A stretch of DNA of 64,000 nt from an uncultured Atopobium sp. (lineage in GTDB: Bacteria; Actinomycetota; Coriobacteriia; Coriobacteriales; Atopobiaceae): positions 1-64,000 of the forward strand of contig CALKRF010000155.1 of NCBI GenBank assembly GCA_937990665.1. The letters run 5' to 3'. Both the position numbers and the translations under genes were made by a program. This document shows positions 43,177 through 53,103 of the stretch, in pieces; position 1 is the first letter of the stretch; each line of letters starts with the position of its first letter. Under the pieces are notes generated by a model. The model saw nothing but the letters and a program-made list of their open reading frames with translations. It made no database searches and was not told the DNA's origin.

Positions 43177-45178
43177 GCTTCCCCCTCTTTGGAAGTTCTT
43201 TCTCAAACGCTAAAACAATGCCACCAAGCGGAGGAACAGACAGTTCTACCGAATAATCTCTTCCATTCCATGCCACTGGCTTAGTGGAAAGTTTCTTAGT
43301 ATTCACAATACCCGAACCGCCAAATTCTTTTGCGTCGGAATTGAACACTTCTTTCCACACACCTGCAGAAGGCATGCCTAAACGGAATTTCTGATGGGTT
43401 GCAACGTCAAAATTGATGAGAATAACCAGGTCCTCGGAAGGCTTTCTTCCGTGACGAACAAACGAGATGATTGATTGCTCATTATTGTCTGCGTCAATCC
43501 AATCAAATCCACGGTTGTCGTAGGCATGCTGCCAAAGTCCTGGATGATTCTTATAGAAATGATTAAGGGCCTTAATAAATGCCTGCTGATGAGCGTGAGT
43601 TGGATACTCCTCAGTCAAGTAATACTCAATACCCTCGTAGTAGCGCCACTCAATAAACTGCGCAATCTCGTTGCCCATAAAGTTGAGCTTAGCGCCCGGA
43701 TGAGTCATCTGATGAAGCGCCAAAGCCCTCATGCCAGCAAACTGTCTCCACCAATCTCCCGGCATGCGCTGAATAAGACTGCACTTACCATGAACAACCT
43801 CGTCATGGCTCAGTGGCAGTACAAAGTTCTCATTGAACTGATACATGCTGGAGAAAGTCAGAAGACGGTGGTTACCTGGTCTATAAGGGAAATCAGTCTG
43901 ACAATAGTGCAGCGTATCATTCATCCAGCCCATGTCCCACTTAAGGTTAAAGCCAAGTCCCCCAACCTCGGGAGGATAGGTAACCAGCGGCCATGCTGTG
44001 GACTCTTCTGCAATCATCAAAATATCGGGATGTTCTTTTTGAGCTGTCTCGTTGCAGAGACGCAAGAAAGCGCTTGCATCCAAATCTTCCTCTGTGCCCT
44101 TATGGTTAAAGCGCTTCTGAGAAGGATCGTCGATACCAAAATTCAAATACAGCATGCTACTGACACCGTCAACACGAATGCCATCAGCGTGATAGTCCTT
44201 CAGCCACATAAGCAGGTTAGAAACAAGGAAGCTTCTAACCTCACCACGAGTAAGATCAAACTTAAGAGTTCCCCAGTTAGGATGCTCTTTTTCTTCAAAG
44301 AGCTTGGTACCATCAAACTCCGCAAGACCATGAGCATCTTTACAGAAGCCTCCTGGGACCCAGTCTAAAATGACACCAATACCAGCCTGGTGGCAGCAGT
44401 CAATAAAGTGTTTGAACTGGGCAGGATTGCCATACCTTGAGGTGGGAGCAAAATAACCCGTTACCTGATAACCCCAAGATCCGTCAAAAGGATGCTCCAT
44501 AACAGGGAGAAGCTCAATGTGGGTGTAGCCCATATCTTTAACATAGGCTACCAGCTCTTCTGAGAGGTCATCATAGGTGTAGAAGGCATCTACGTTGGTG
44601 TCAAAATAGTCCTTGGGTTCTTCAGTCTGCTCTACAGTCTCTGTATCAGCAGAATCTTCCTCTTGGGCAGTCAGGTCAGTATGCTGCTTCCAGCTCCCAA
44701 GATGAACTTCAAAGATGTTAAGAGGACTATGCAGGAACTTAAGTGTTGCACGCCTTTTCATCCATGCTTCGTCTTCCCAAACGTACACGTCTGGGTCAAA
44801 CGTAATAGATGCCGTATGTGGTCTGACCTCCGCATAGGTACCATAGGGGTCAGCCTTAAAAATCTTCTGTCCAGAAGCGGATACAATCAGGAATTTATAC
44901 AATACTTCCGAGGTGATTCCTGGAATAAAACCTTCCCAGATTCCGCCATGATTTGAGCGAGAAAGAACGTTGACGGTATCATCCCAATTATTAAAGTCTC
45001 CAACAACAGAGACAGAGGCTGCATTGGGGGCCCAAACCGCAAAATGATAACCTTCAACTCCATCTTCTTGAACCGCAGGGTGTGCACCTAATTTCTTATG
45101 ACTCTGGAACCATTTTCCTTGCGCAAACAAGTATGCATCCTGGTCACTCACTGCTAACGATGCATTTAACTCTGCCAT
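43163..45178 (-). CDS. glgB: 1,4-alpha-glucan branching enzyme
   Basis: 671 residues of GH13 family introducing alpha-1,6 branches. It has N-terminal carbohydrate-binding and Ig-like parts (VVGDFNNWD), the (beta/alpha)8 barrel with Asp in GIRVDGVSSML, Glu in MIAEEST and Asp in LSHDEVV, and a C-terminal beta domain. The ATG at 45178 has GGGGGTGAG before it; extension to 45199 is possible. The linker near residue 150-170 is Glu/Thr-rich. First gene of the glycogen operon. Confidence 0.96.
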   Translation of the reverse strand: MAELNASLAVSDQDAYLFAQGKWFQSHKKLGAHPAVQEDGVEGYHFAVWAPNAASVSVVGDFNNWDDTVNVLSRSNHGGIWEGFIPGITSEVLYKFLIVSASGQKIFKADPYGTYAEVRPHTASITFDPDVYVWEDEAWMKRRATLKFLHSPLNIFEVHLGSWKQHTDLTAQEEDSADTETVEQTEEPKDYFDTNVDAFYTYDDLSEELVAYVKDMGYTHIELLPVMEHPFDGSWGYQVTGYFAPTSRYGNPAQFKHFIDCCHQAGIGVILDWVPGGFCKDAHGLAEFDGTKLFEEKEHPNWGTLKFDLTRGEVRSFLVSNLLMWLKDYHADGIRVDGVSSMLYLNFGIDDPSQKRFNHKGTEEDLDASAFLRLCNETAQKEHPDILMIAEESTAWPLVTYPPEVGGLGFNLKWDMGWMNDTLHYCQTDFPYRPGNHRLLTFSSMYQFNENFVLPLSHDEVVHGKCSLIQRMPGDWWRQFAGMRALALHQMTHPGAKLNFMGNEIAQFIEWRYYEGIEYYLTEEYPTHAHQQAFIKALNHFYKNHPGLWQHAYDNRGFDWIDADNNEQSIISFVRHGRKPSEDLVILINFDVATHQKFRLGMPSAGVWKEVFNSDAKEFGGSGIVNTKKLSTKPVAWNGRDYSVELSVPPLGGIVLAFEKELPKRGKHGRK

Positions 45179-45518
45179 ACTCACCCCCGCGCTTACCAAT
45201 GAAATCTACGCATCTTATAGATTTGTTATCCATAAAGACTCGTAGTTGATAGTTACTAAGATAAACCATTACAAGGTAAAACACGGTGACAAACAGTCAA
45301 TATGACTTTCACCGATAAAAAACGACCGTACGCGTTATTTTTTGTTTTTACCGATTTTTGTTAATAATAGTGAATAAAAATTGCAACTAAAAGAAATGGC
45401 AGCTTATCCAAATAAACTGCCATTTGATACAAAAACTTTTTATATAACCGTGAAGCGACTTAAGAAAGCTGGCTCCTACAAGTCCTCTTCCTAAAGTGAT
45501 TCTTCAGGTTACTTGCAG
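45179..45518. promoter_or_regulatory. Intergenic region before the glycogen operon
   Basis: About 340 AT-rich bases between glgB and the glycerol dehydrogenase gene. On the minus strand a TTGACT (45295-45300) could be the -35 of the glycogen operon, but no matching -10 is clear. A terminator is at 45386-45425. Several poly-T tracts (around 45338-45360) are seen. No coding signal. Confidence 0.45.
45386..45425 (-). terminator. Intrinsic terminator between glgB operon and gldA
   Basis: AAATGGCAG (45394-45402) and CTGCCATTT (45417-45425) pair over 9 bp; on the minus strand the stem is followed by CTTTTAG. It lies 95 bases after the gldA stop. Confidence 0.7.
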
Positions 45519-46745
45519 CTACATCTTGCGTGGTACAGCCGTCTCAGCTGAAGGAGCATGTGCAGCAATTACATCAAGAGCTGCTGTCTCTTGGTCCTTC
45601 TCGCCCGAAGCAACTGCCCTACCGTATGCGTCGGTATCAAGAATTGCCTGGCGGAAGCGATCAGTTGTAAATCCATAAGGAGCGCGACCCCACTCGTTGG
45701 TCTTCTGAGATCGCTCAACAATGATGTCCAGGTCAGCGTCAACTGATTCTGGAGTAATGTCCAGATCGGCCAAGGTGGTTGGGAGACCAAGCTTTCTATT
45801 AAGCGCCACCTGCTCCTCAAGTGCCTTAAGGTTGCCGTCAAAGGCATAAAGAACGCAGGTACCAAAGGAAACAACCTCACCATGAAGGTGTTTCTCGCCA
45901 CGCTCGCCCAGAGCAGTAAAGGCATTGTAGAAGGCATGAGCGGTTGAGGAATTGAAGTAATACGCACCGCGCTCAGCACCAATATTGGTGGTCATGTTAG
46001 ACACCACGCCAGCGGTAATAATGATGTTAAGAACAACGTTTTCAAATGCCTCAGAGACAACGCCGGCGCGCTTATCTGCCAGTGCCTGCTCTGCATTATC
46101 AAACAGAGGCTCAATGCAGGCACCTGCGGCAAGGGCTCGTCCCATAAGAGGGCTGTGGAGCAGCTCAACTTCTCTGGAAGAAAGTTCAACCTCAGGACCC
46201 TTAGAGAAGGCATCGCCAATTCCTGCCCAGAAGTACTCATCAGGGCTCTCTGCAATAATCTGCGTATCAATAAAGGTATGAACAGGTAACTCAGCAGGAA
46301 TGAAGTACGTATCTGCAGAACCATCCTCTTTATAGAAAACAGCAATTCTTGTTACAGGAGCGCAGTTAGAAGCAAGTGTTGGGAAGGTAAAGTATGGCTT
46401 GTCCAGAATAGTTGCAATCTCTTTACCCTCATCAATTGCACGACCACCACCAACAAGGAAGAGCATATCAGCAGCAATAACCTCAGGCATTGCTGCAATT
46501 CTCTTGGCATTTGCGTGCGTAGAGTTAGTGCCGTAAGAAATCCAAGAAGAGATAGAAACCTCAGAATCCGCAAGTGCAGCCTCAAGCTTTGGGCGTGCCT
46601 TCTCCATTGCAGTTGGTCCACCAATGACTACGGCATTTTTGCCAAAGCGCTTAACAATATGCAGTACCGACTTATAAGCATCAACACCAATGGTGTATGA
46701 AGGCAGATACTCCGTAAATGTTCCGCGAGATTCCATCTTTTCCAT
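45519..46745 (-). CDS. gldA: Glycerol dehydrogenase-like iron-containing alcohol dehydrogenase
   Basis: 408 residues with the ATG at 46745 after GGAGG (the frame opens at a TTG 12 bases earlier). NAD-dependent oxidation of glycerol to dihydroxyacetone is the family's reaction. The N-terminal Rossmann part has VIGGPTAMEKARPKLE and LFLVGGGRAIDEGKEIA (NAD site GGG), the metal-binding His residues are in ERGAYYFNSSTAHAFYNAF and GEKHLHGEVV. Length is normal to slightly long. It stands alone; a DhaK-type kinase is not in view, so direction and substrate are not certain. Confidence 0.85.
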   Translation of the reverse strand: MEKMESRGTFTEYLPSYTIGVDAYKSVLHIVKRFGKNAVVIGGPTAMEKARPKLEAALADSEVSISSWISYGTNSTHANAKRIAAMPEVIAADMLFLVGGGRAIDEGKEIATILDKPYFTFPTLASNCAPVTRIAVFYKEDGSADTYFIPAELPVHTFIDTQIIAESPDEYFWAGIGDAFSKGPEVELSSREVELLHSPLMGRALAAGACIEPLFDNAEQALADKRAGVVSEAFENVVLNIIITAGVVSNMTTNIGAERGAYYFNSSTAHAFYNAFTALGERGEKHLHGEVVSFGTCVLYAFDGNLKALEEQVALNRKLGLPTTLADLDITPESVDADLDIIVERSQKTNEWGRAPYGFTTDRFRQAILDTDAYGRAVASGEKDQETAALDVIAAHAPSAETAVPRKM

Positions 46746-46796
46746 AGCGTCCTCCAAAACCTATCTCAGAAAAGCGAGAATATAACTTTAACTGAA

Positions 46797-47543
46797 CTAG
46801 TTATGTTTTTGCAGCATAAATCCTTGAACGAGCGTTTCCTCTGCCTCTTTATAGGCTGACGAGAAAAACTCAGTATCAAGCATTTGATACTGCGGGCAGC
46901 TCACACTATTCTGGCGATTCTCCTCTGCAATGCGCTGTATAACCTGAAGTGTTTGCTCAACATCTGAATGCGTAAACCCATACTGTGGATGAGCTGCAGC
47001 AACCGCAAAGAGCTCATCAGATGCTTCTGGCAGACGATTCATATCAAGCGAGCGCCCGTAAACATCAAAATCTGCTTGCTTACGAATACGTGCATCTTCT
47101 CCTGTCGGAATATGATGAGCACGCAAAAATGCCCGTGTATGAGTGTTATATACATGGTCGCAAACAAGGTGGCACCAAATGCCCACGATAAGCTCTCTGA
47201 GCTGGCGCTGATCTACTAAGCTGCGCTGCTCAGCTGAGCAATAACTCACATTTTGCTGGATGAAGTCAGTCTGTAGTAGATACTCTGCTGGGTTAAGGCC
47301 ACCCATAAAATTACGCTGATAGCGCCTGTAACTTGGAATAGGCAAACTTCCTGGGTATGACTGATGGCTTCGACCGTACCTCACCTTGTGAGAATAGTCT
47401 GGAACCATAAAGCCAATGTGCACATCAGGAGCAACGTTTCCAAGCAGAAATGCATCAGGGTAGTGAATATCTACACCCAAGCAACCGGCTCCTTTCTCAA
47501 GGAGCCGGTCAGCATGAGCAATATGTACGTTCCAACTTGGCAC
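46797..47543 (-). CDS. Zinc-dependent phospholipase C family-like protein
   Basis: 248 residues with the GTG at 47543 as start. Motifs HIAHADRLLEKG, YPDAFLLGNVAPDVHIGF and GIWCHLVCDHVYNTHTRAF (GxWxHxxxDH) contain the histidine and aspartate residues that bind zinc in the Zn_dep_PLPC family. There is no signal peptide, so it is likely cytosolic and its substrate is unknown. It begins 14 bases after pheT on the same strand and could be co-transcribed; the N-terminal in-frame extension reaching 47756 is within pheT and is unlikely to be used. Confidence 0.78.
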   Translation of the reverse strand: MPSWNVHIAHADRLLEKGAGCLGVDIHYPDAFLLGNVAPDVHIGFMVPDYSHKVRYGRSHQSYPGSLPIPSYRRYQRNFMGGLNPAEYLLQTDFIQQNVSYCSAEQRSLVDQRQLRELIVGIWCHLVCDHVYNTHTRAFLRAHHIPTGEDARIRKQADFDVYGRSLDMNRLPEASDELFAVAAAHPQYGFTHSDVEQTLQVIQRIAEENRQNSVSCPQYQMLDTEFFSSAYKEAEETLVQGFMLQKHN

Positions 47544-47556
47544 TACAATTACCTGC

Positions 47557-50016
47557 TTATCCGCGAATTTCTCCGCCGGTAGAACGAAGAACCTTCTCCA
47601 CAAGCTTTGTATGGGTCTTCTCGACCTCTTCTGAAGTAAGCGTTCTGTCGTCTGCACGATACGTGAGCGAGAAGGCCATAGACTTCTTGCCTTCACCAAC
47701 ACGCAGGGCGTCGCGATACACGTCAAAGAGCCTGATGTCGCAGAGGAGCTTGCCACCAGCAGACTTCAAACGCTGAACCAACTGCTCAGCAGTAACGCTC
47801 TCGTCAACAACAAGTGCCAGGTCAATAGAGATGCCTGGGTAGGTTGGAGGCTCAACAATAGGAAGATCTTTCTGAGAAAGACGCAAAAGCGACGCAACAG
47901 AAATCTCAAACGCAATGACGGGAACCTCAATGTCAAAGTTCTGAAGCGACAAAGGATGAATGTTTCCAACCCAACCGATTGTCTCGCTACCTGCAAGAAT
48001 CTCAGCAGCACGACCAGGCTGCAGCCAACCGTACTGCTCTGGCTCAGCTACACGGAAACGCACCTTAGGAATACGAAGCGCCTCAAGCAGGCCCTCAACA
48101 ATGCCCTTAGCATCAAAGAAATCGTAAGCAGGATACTTAGCGTTCCACGAATCATCTGCTGGGCGACCAACTAATACGCCACAGACGTAACTGGGCTCAT
48201 CTGGCTGGCTCTTATCCTTGTGGCCAAAGAGCACGCGACCTAGCTCGTACATAGCAATGTTAGAAACGCCATGGGCAAGGTTATATGCAACGGAGCGCAG
48301 AAGACCTGGGACAATGGAGCGACGCATCTCAGACTGATCAGCAACAAGTGGGCTCATAACCTTTACAGGCACGCCTCTTCCCTCTTCGCTCATGCCAAGC
48401 TTAGAAAGGTCGTCTGGACTTGCAAACAGATACGACTTTGTCTCGTTCAAGCCAAGAGCGCGCAGCGTGCGACCGATCTTTCTAATCTGACGTTGCTCTG
48501 AAGTCAGGCCGCCAGCATGGTTTCTAGCAGCAGGAAGCGTAGCCTCAATATCACCTTCACCCCACAGGCGAACAATCTCCTCAATCAGGTCAACCTCGCG
48601 TGTAAGGTCTGGACGATTTGTAGGAGCAATAACGCTCAGCTCTCCGTTGTCTGCAGGAGTAATCTTGCAACCAAGACGCGTAAGGCGAGAAACCATAAAC
48701 TCTTCTGGAATCTGAGCACCTGCAAGGGCGCAGACACGCCCTGGACGAAGCTTAATTGTTACTGCCTCTTTTACCTTTGGATATACATCAACGATACCTG
48801 GGCAAACCTCAGCACCACAGCACTCCTCAAAGAGAGCTGCTGCAATATCTGCAACAGATGCGCAGCCGTTTGGATCCACAAGACGCTCGTAGCGAATAGA
48901 AGCCTCACTCATAAGGTCAAGGTTTCTGCTGGTACGGCTAATGTGTCCATTATCAAAGACCGCAGACTCCAAAAGAACATCAACGGTATTCTCGGTAATT
49001 TCAGAATCCAAGCCGCCCATAACACCAGCAAGCGCAATAGGAGTTTTACCGTTATCAGTAATGACGGTCATATCAGACGTGAGCTCACGGTCTTCTCCAT
49101 CAAGCGTCACAATGTGCTCACCGTCTTCTGCGGCGCGAACCACAATGTGATACTTGCCATCTTCCTTGGTAAGTTTTCCAAGGTCAAAAGCGTGTAGAGG
49201 CTGGCCAGTCAGGTACATAACGTAGTTGGTAACATCAACAACGTTGTTGATTGAGCGGCCACCACAAGCTGTAACGCGACGAGCAAGCCACTCAGGGCTT
49301 GGACCAATCTTGACGTTACGAACCACGCGAGCGGTGTACCTTGAGCAGAGCTCGGGGTCAGCAATAGTAACATCTACCTGCTCAGATGCATCTGCACCAG
49401 ACTCAGAGGCAACACTTGGAAGCTCAATGTGGGTGTCGATGTCATACATTGCAGAAACCTCAACAGCCATACCTGTCATAGAGAGGCAGTCAGGACGGTT
49501 AGGGGTAATCTCGCAATCAAGAACAACGTCAGACATGCCCAGGTAATCCGTAAGTGGCATACCAATTGGAGCATCCTCAGGAAGAATCATAATGCCGCTC
49601 TGGTCATCGCCAAGACCCAGCTCGCGAGAAGAGCAGTTCATGCCGCAAGACTCAACGCCACGCAGCTTGGACTTTTTAATCTTAAAGTCTCCAGGAAGTA
49701 CTGCACCAATCATTGCGGTAACAATGTGGTCTCCCTGATTAAAGTTCTGAGCTCCGCAAACAATCTGCAGAGGAACAGGATTTCCGTCCTTATCCACATT
49801 ATTGTTGCCCACGTCAACGAGGGTAACGTACATGTGATCAGAATCAGGATGAGGCTCTTTGCTCACAACCTGAGCTGTAACAACATAATCAAGGTTAGCG
49901 CCAACACGCTCTACAGCTTCAACCTCAGTGCCCGTGCGCACAAACTCACGCTCAAGGTCTTTTGGGTCCTGAGGAAGATCAACGAGCGTCTTCAGCCATT
50001 CATAAGATACACGCAT
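47557..50016 (-). CDS. pheT: Phenylalanyl-tRNA synthetase beta subunit
   Basis: 819 residues, standard length. Domains in order: N-terminal tRNA-binding EMAP-like fold (VVSKEPHPDSDHMYVTLVDV), B3/B4 editing domain (about 200-380), B5 (DIEATLPAARNH), the synthetase-like core (FASPDDLSKLG, VVDESVTAEQLV) and FDX-ACB anticodon-binding domain at the end. With PheS forms the alpha2beta2 enzyme. Expressed from the T-box controlled promoter. Confidence 0.98.
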   Translation of the reverse strand: MRVSYEWLKTLVDLPQDPKDLEREFVRTGTEVEAVERVGANLDYVVTAQVVSKEPHPDSDHMYVTLVDVGNNNVDKDGNPVPLQIVCGAQNFNQGDHIVTAMIGAVLPGDFKIKKSKLRGVESCGMNCSSRELGLGDDQSGIMILPEDAPIGMPLTDYLGMSDVVLDCEITPNRPDCLSMTGMAVEVSAMYDIDTHIELPSVASESGADASEQVDVTIADPELCSRYTARVVRNVKIGPSPEWLARRVTACGGRSINNVVDVTNYVMYLTGQPLHAFDLGKLTKEDGKYHIVVRAAEDGEHIVTLDGEDRELTSDMTVITDNGKTPIALAGVMGGLDSEITENTVDVLLESAVFDNGHISRTSRNLDLMSEASIRYERLVDPNGCASVADIAAALFEECCGAEVCPGIVDVYPKVKEAVTIKLRPGRVCALAGAQIPEEFMVSRLTRLGCKITPADNGELSVIAPTNRPDLTREVDLIEEIVRLWGEGDIEATLPAARNHAGGLTSEQRQIRKIGRTLRALGLNETKSYLFASPDDLSKLGMSEEGRGVPVKVMSPLVADQSEMRRSIVPGLLRSVAYNLAHGVSNIAMYELGRVLFGHKDKSQPDEPSYVCGVLVGRPADDSWNAKYPAYDFFDAKGIVEGLLEALRIPKVRFRVAEPEQYGWLQPGRAAEILAGSETIGWVGNIHPLSLQNFDIEVPVIAFEISVASLLRLSQKDLPIVEPPTYPGISIDLALVVDESVTAEQLVQRLKSAGGKLLCDIRLFDVYRDALRVGEGKKSMAFSLTYRADDRTLTSEEVEKTHTKLVEKVLRSTGGEIRG

Positions 50017-50046
50017 GTGATTGCCTTTCTAATAAGACGCCGATGA

Positions 50047-51114
50047 TTAGAACTGACGCAGGACTCTCTGGTCACCAGAGATGAGCATACGCAGGTCAGG
50101 AAGGTCATAACGAAGTGCTGCAACACGCTCAACACCAATGCCAAAGGCAAAGCCTGTGTACTTCTCGGAATCAATACCGCAGTACTTGAAGACGTTAGGA
50201 TCAACCATGCCGCAGCCAAGAATCTCAAGCCAACCGGTATTCTTGCAGAAGCGGCAGCCCTCGCCGTGACAGACGCCACAAGAAACATCTACCTCGCAGC
50301 TTGGCTCAGTGAATGGGAAGAAGTGAGGACGATAGCGTGTAGCACGGTCCTTACCAAAGATCTCACGAGTAAAGTGATCAAGGGTGCCTTTGAGGTCACC
50401 AAAGGTGATTCCCTCATCAACAACAAGGCCTTCCATCTGCGTAAACTGAGGCAGGTGGTTAGCGTCTGCTGTGTCAGGACGGAATACCGTACCAGGGCAA
50501 ATCATGTAAATAGGAGGCTCTTTTGTCTCCATGGTATGCACCTGAACGCCGGAGGTCTGCGTACGAAGAAGAACGTCAGACTCACCCAGTACGTGCGATT
50601 CCTTTCCTTCTGGTGCATTGTCTACTACGTAGAACGTATCCTTACCAGAACGGCTTGGGTGATCTTCAGGAGCGTTCAGCGCTGTGAAGTTGTAGTAGGT
50701 GGTCTCAACATAGGGGCCCGTCTCAATGGTGTAACCCATGCTGATGAAGATGTCTTCCATCTCTTCACGTACCTGCTCAATGAGGTGCTGAGTACCTGGG
50801 CTCAGACGACGACCTGGAAGGGTAATATCAGTTGCCTCAGCATTGAGCTGGGCTTCAAGGGCTTCTCGCTTTAAAGCAAGCTGGCGCTCACGAATAGCGG
50901 TCTCAACGTTAGCGCGAACAGTGTTTGCAAGCTGACCCATTTGAGGGCGCTGATCTGCGGGAACCTGACCCATCATACGCATAATTGCGGTAAGAGAGCC
51001 CTTCTTTCCCATTGATGCAACGCGCACCTTCTCAAGTGCTTCAAGGTTTGTTGCCTTAGCAATTCCTTCAAGTACTTGCTCGCGAATTGCCGAGAGTTCC
51101 TCAGACATTCCCAT
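50047..51114 (-). CDS. pheS: Phenylalanyl-tRNA synthetase alpha subunit
   Basis: 355 residues. N-terminal coiled coil (about 1-90), then class II catalytic core: motif 2 (QFTQMEGLVVDEGITF) and motif 3 (GFAFGIGVERVAALRYDLPDLR). Charges tRNA-Phe, whose gene is in this window at 7173-7248. An AAAGGG ribosome binding site precedes the ATG. Confidence 0.98.
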   Translation of the reverse strand: MGMSEELSAIREQVLEGIAKATNLEALEKVRVASMGKKGSLTAIMRMMGQVPADQRPQMGQLANTVRANVETAIRERQLALKREALEAQLNAEATDITLPGRRLSPGTQHLIEQVREEMEDIFISMGYTIETGPYVETTYYNFTALNAPEDHPSRSGKDTFYVVDNAPEGKESHVLGESDVLLRTQTSGVQVHTMETKEPPIYMICPGTVFRPDTADANHLPQFTQMEGLVVDEGITFGDLKGTLDHFTREIFGKDRATRYRPHFFPFTEPSCEVDVSCGVCHGEGCRFCKNTGWLEILGCGMVDPNVFKYCGIDSEKYTGFAFGIGVERVAALRYDLPDLRMLISGDQRVLRQF

Positions 51115-51130
51115 GTAATTACCCTTTCAA

Positions 51131-51385
51131 TAGAAAACCGCCCCTGAGCATATGCCCAAGGACGGAAAATTTCCGCGGTACCACCTCGGTTGATTGCACA
51201 GTTTTCTCTCTGTGCAATCCACTTGAAAGCCTAGTCTCGTTAGGCAGACGACTTCCCTACTAAGCAATGACGCCGTTCAAGTTGTAGCTCGGGAGTGAAC
51301 TCTACCAGCGCTGTGCAGGTGTTTCTCAACCACGAACACCCTCTCTGTTCACAACGTGCTCCGGCAAACCTCTCCGTCAACGCAC
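51131..51385 (-). promoter_or_regulatory. T-box leader controlling pheST
   Basis: On the minus strand the classical T-box sequence AGGTGGTACCGCGG is at 51173-51186 and is followed by a GC-rich terminator stem (51138-51165, CCGTCC... paired with ...GGGCGG) and a TTTT run. Stem I begins with a GTTGACGGAGAG start and AGAGAGGGTG motif. The specifier is a UUC codon at 51297-51299 (AGAGTTCAC), matching Phe. The UGGU bulge in the antiterminator matches the ACCA end of tRNA-Phe. Uncharged tRNA-Phe should let pheST be transcribed. Confidence 0.93.
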
Positions 51386-51398
51386 TTTGTTCAGAGTA

Positions 51399-52211
51399 TC
51401 ACACTGTGCGAGTTTTGAGCAGCAGCACAACCCTTTTTACCAGAAAGATAAACAAAAGCGTAACAACCGCGAGAAGAACGATGGTTCCTCCAGGTTTAAG
51501 GCCAAGCTCATAGGAGACAACAAGTCCACCAAGTGAGGTCAGCATACCCACCGTGCTTGCATACAAACAACATTGCTTCCAACTGCGGGAAATCTGCAGA
51601 GCGCAGGCAACAGGAACCACCATCATGGATGAAACAATAAGTGAGCCAACCGTTCTTGCTGCTACAGCAACCACCAAAGCTACTGCGATAACAAAGCCAA
51701 AGTTAATAAGGCTTACAGGCACACCTACACAACGGGCATGACGCTCGTCAAAAGACATCAAGAAAAGTTCTTTTCTGAGGAAGAAACAAAAAGCAACAGC
51801 AAGTACACTGATGGCCACAATCATCTGAACTTCTTGCTCGCTCACGGTCAAAATTGAGCCAAACATAAAGCTGTTGAAGCTTGATGAATTGGGAACAAAA
51901 CCTGACAAAACACCTGCTAGACCAATGCCTGCTGCCATAACAATAGCAACTGCAAGCTCTGACTGATCTTTAAAGTGACGACGCACTCCCTCAACACAAA
52001 GCGCACCACCCAAACAAGCGGCAATTGCTCCGGCAACAGGATTAATACCTGCAATCATGCCGCCTGCAACACCTGCAAGAGAGGTATGTGAAAGAGCATC
52101 GCCAATCATAGAGAGGCGCTTCAATACAACCGTAACGCCTACAAGCGGGATAATTGCTCCCAGAAGAATTCCTACAAGAATTCCTCGCTGCATAAATACG
52201 TATTCAAACAT
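51399..52211 (-). CDS. Metal ABC transporter permease (Zn/Mn type)
   Basis: 270 residues with about eight membrane segments and the ABC-3 family motif (LSMIGDALSHTSLAGVAGG near 32; SLIVSSMMVVPVACALQIS near 180). Forms the channel for Zn2+ or Mn2+ import with its ATPase and binding protein. Its ATG starts immediately after the ATPase stop (TAA-ATG). Confidence 0.93.
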   Translation of the reverse strand: MFEYVFMQRGILVGILLGAIIPLVGVTVVLKRLSMIGDALSHTSLAGVAGGMIAGINPVAGAIAACLGGALCVEGVRRHFKDQSELAVAIVMAAGIGLAGVLSGFVPNSSSFNSFMFGSILTVSEQEVQMIVAISVLAVAFCFFLRKELFLMSFDERHARCVGVPVSLINFGFVIAVALVVAVAARTVGSLIVSSMMVVPVACALQISRSWKQCCLYASTVGMLTSLGGLVVSYELGLKPGGTIVLLAVVTLLFIFLVKRVVLLLKTRTV

Positions 52212-53066
52212 TTATGCCCTCCTCTCATGCGAGTCTTGGGCATCTTGAACAACGTCGGACGCAGGACCAAGGGACTCCGTTAAAGCAAAATCATCTAATT
52301 TTCCGCGATTGTGGTCGTGGACATGATGAGAGTCAAGGTCACAGTGAGCTCCATGAACTGCACAGTGATCATGACCGTGACCCCTACCTGCAATTTCTGT
52401 AGCTTTGTGGTCAGCAACTTCAACAACTCGACAAGCCAGCGCATCAAGAGCTGCAAGATCATGCGTAACAATAAGTACCGCAAGATCTCGAGCTGCATGG
52501 GCTTCTCGCACTAGGCTATAGAAATGATTGCGACTCTCTTTATCAAGACCAGTTGTAGGCTCGTCCAGGATAAGTAGTGATGGGTTTCCTACCAGCGCGC
52601 AGGCAAGGCGAACTCTCTGGAGCTGTCCTCCAGAGAGTTCCCTAATAATACGCGTGGAAAAGTCAGTCATACCTACAAGGTCAAGTGCCTCAAGCGTGCG
52701 CTCGCGACGCTCTTTTGCGCTCATCTTTACCTTTTTGGCACGAGCATACTGACTTGCATCTACTAGCTCGACGACGCTTGCAGGAAAGCGATTAACCGAT
52801 TCTGAAGGCAGCTGTGGGACATAGCCTACACGCTCCCAGTCTTTAAACCGAGTCGAGGACGTTCCAAAAAGAAGTGACTTACCACTTGTAGGTTCAAGCT
52901 CACCCACCACAATACGAGAGAGCGTAGATTTACCAGCTCCGTTATCACCAATAAGAGCGCAAATCTCACCTTGATGAACGTCTAAATTTACATCGCTTAA
53001 GACACGCGTCTTCTTGTAAGAAAAACTCACGTCTTGAAGCGAAACGGCTATCTGACTTTCCTGCAA
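52212..53066 (-). CDS. Metal ABC transporter ATP-binding protein with His-rich tail
   Basis: About 284 residues: Walker A GDNGAGKSTLSRIV near 45, signature LSGGQLQRVRLACAL near 150, Walker B LLILDEPTTGLD. The C-terminal ~50 residues are very rich in His and Asp (GHGHDHCAVHGAHCD, HHVHDH), a metal-sensing or storage tail consistent with Zn2+. The start is uncertain: a TTG at 53066 with GGAGG before it fits best; an earlier frame reaches 53078. Confidence 0.92.
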   Translation of the reverse strand: MQESQIAVSLQDVSFSYKKTRVLSDVNLDVHQGEICALIGDNGAGKSTLSRIVVGELEPTSGKSLLFGTSSTRFKDWERVGYVPQLPSESVNRFPASVVELVDASQYARAKKVKMSAKERRERTLEALDLVGMTDFSTRIIRELSGGQLQRVRLACALVGNPSLLILDEPTTGLDKESRNHFYSLVREAHAARDLAVLIVTHDLAALDALACRVVEVADHKATEIAGRGHGHDHCAVHGAHCDLDSHHVHDHNRGKLDDFALTESLGPASDVVQDAQDSHERRA

Positions 53067-53103
53067 CACGTCCTCCAAACATCCAGCCTAAGCTGGCAAC
53101 ACA

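Noticed and set aside
43475..44368. 297-codon plus-strand frame opposite glgB
   Set aside because: Antisense to the catalytic barrel of GlgB; no ribosome binding site or similarity.
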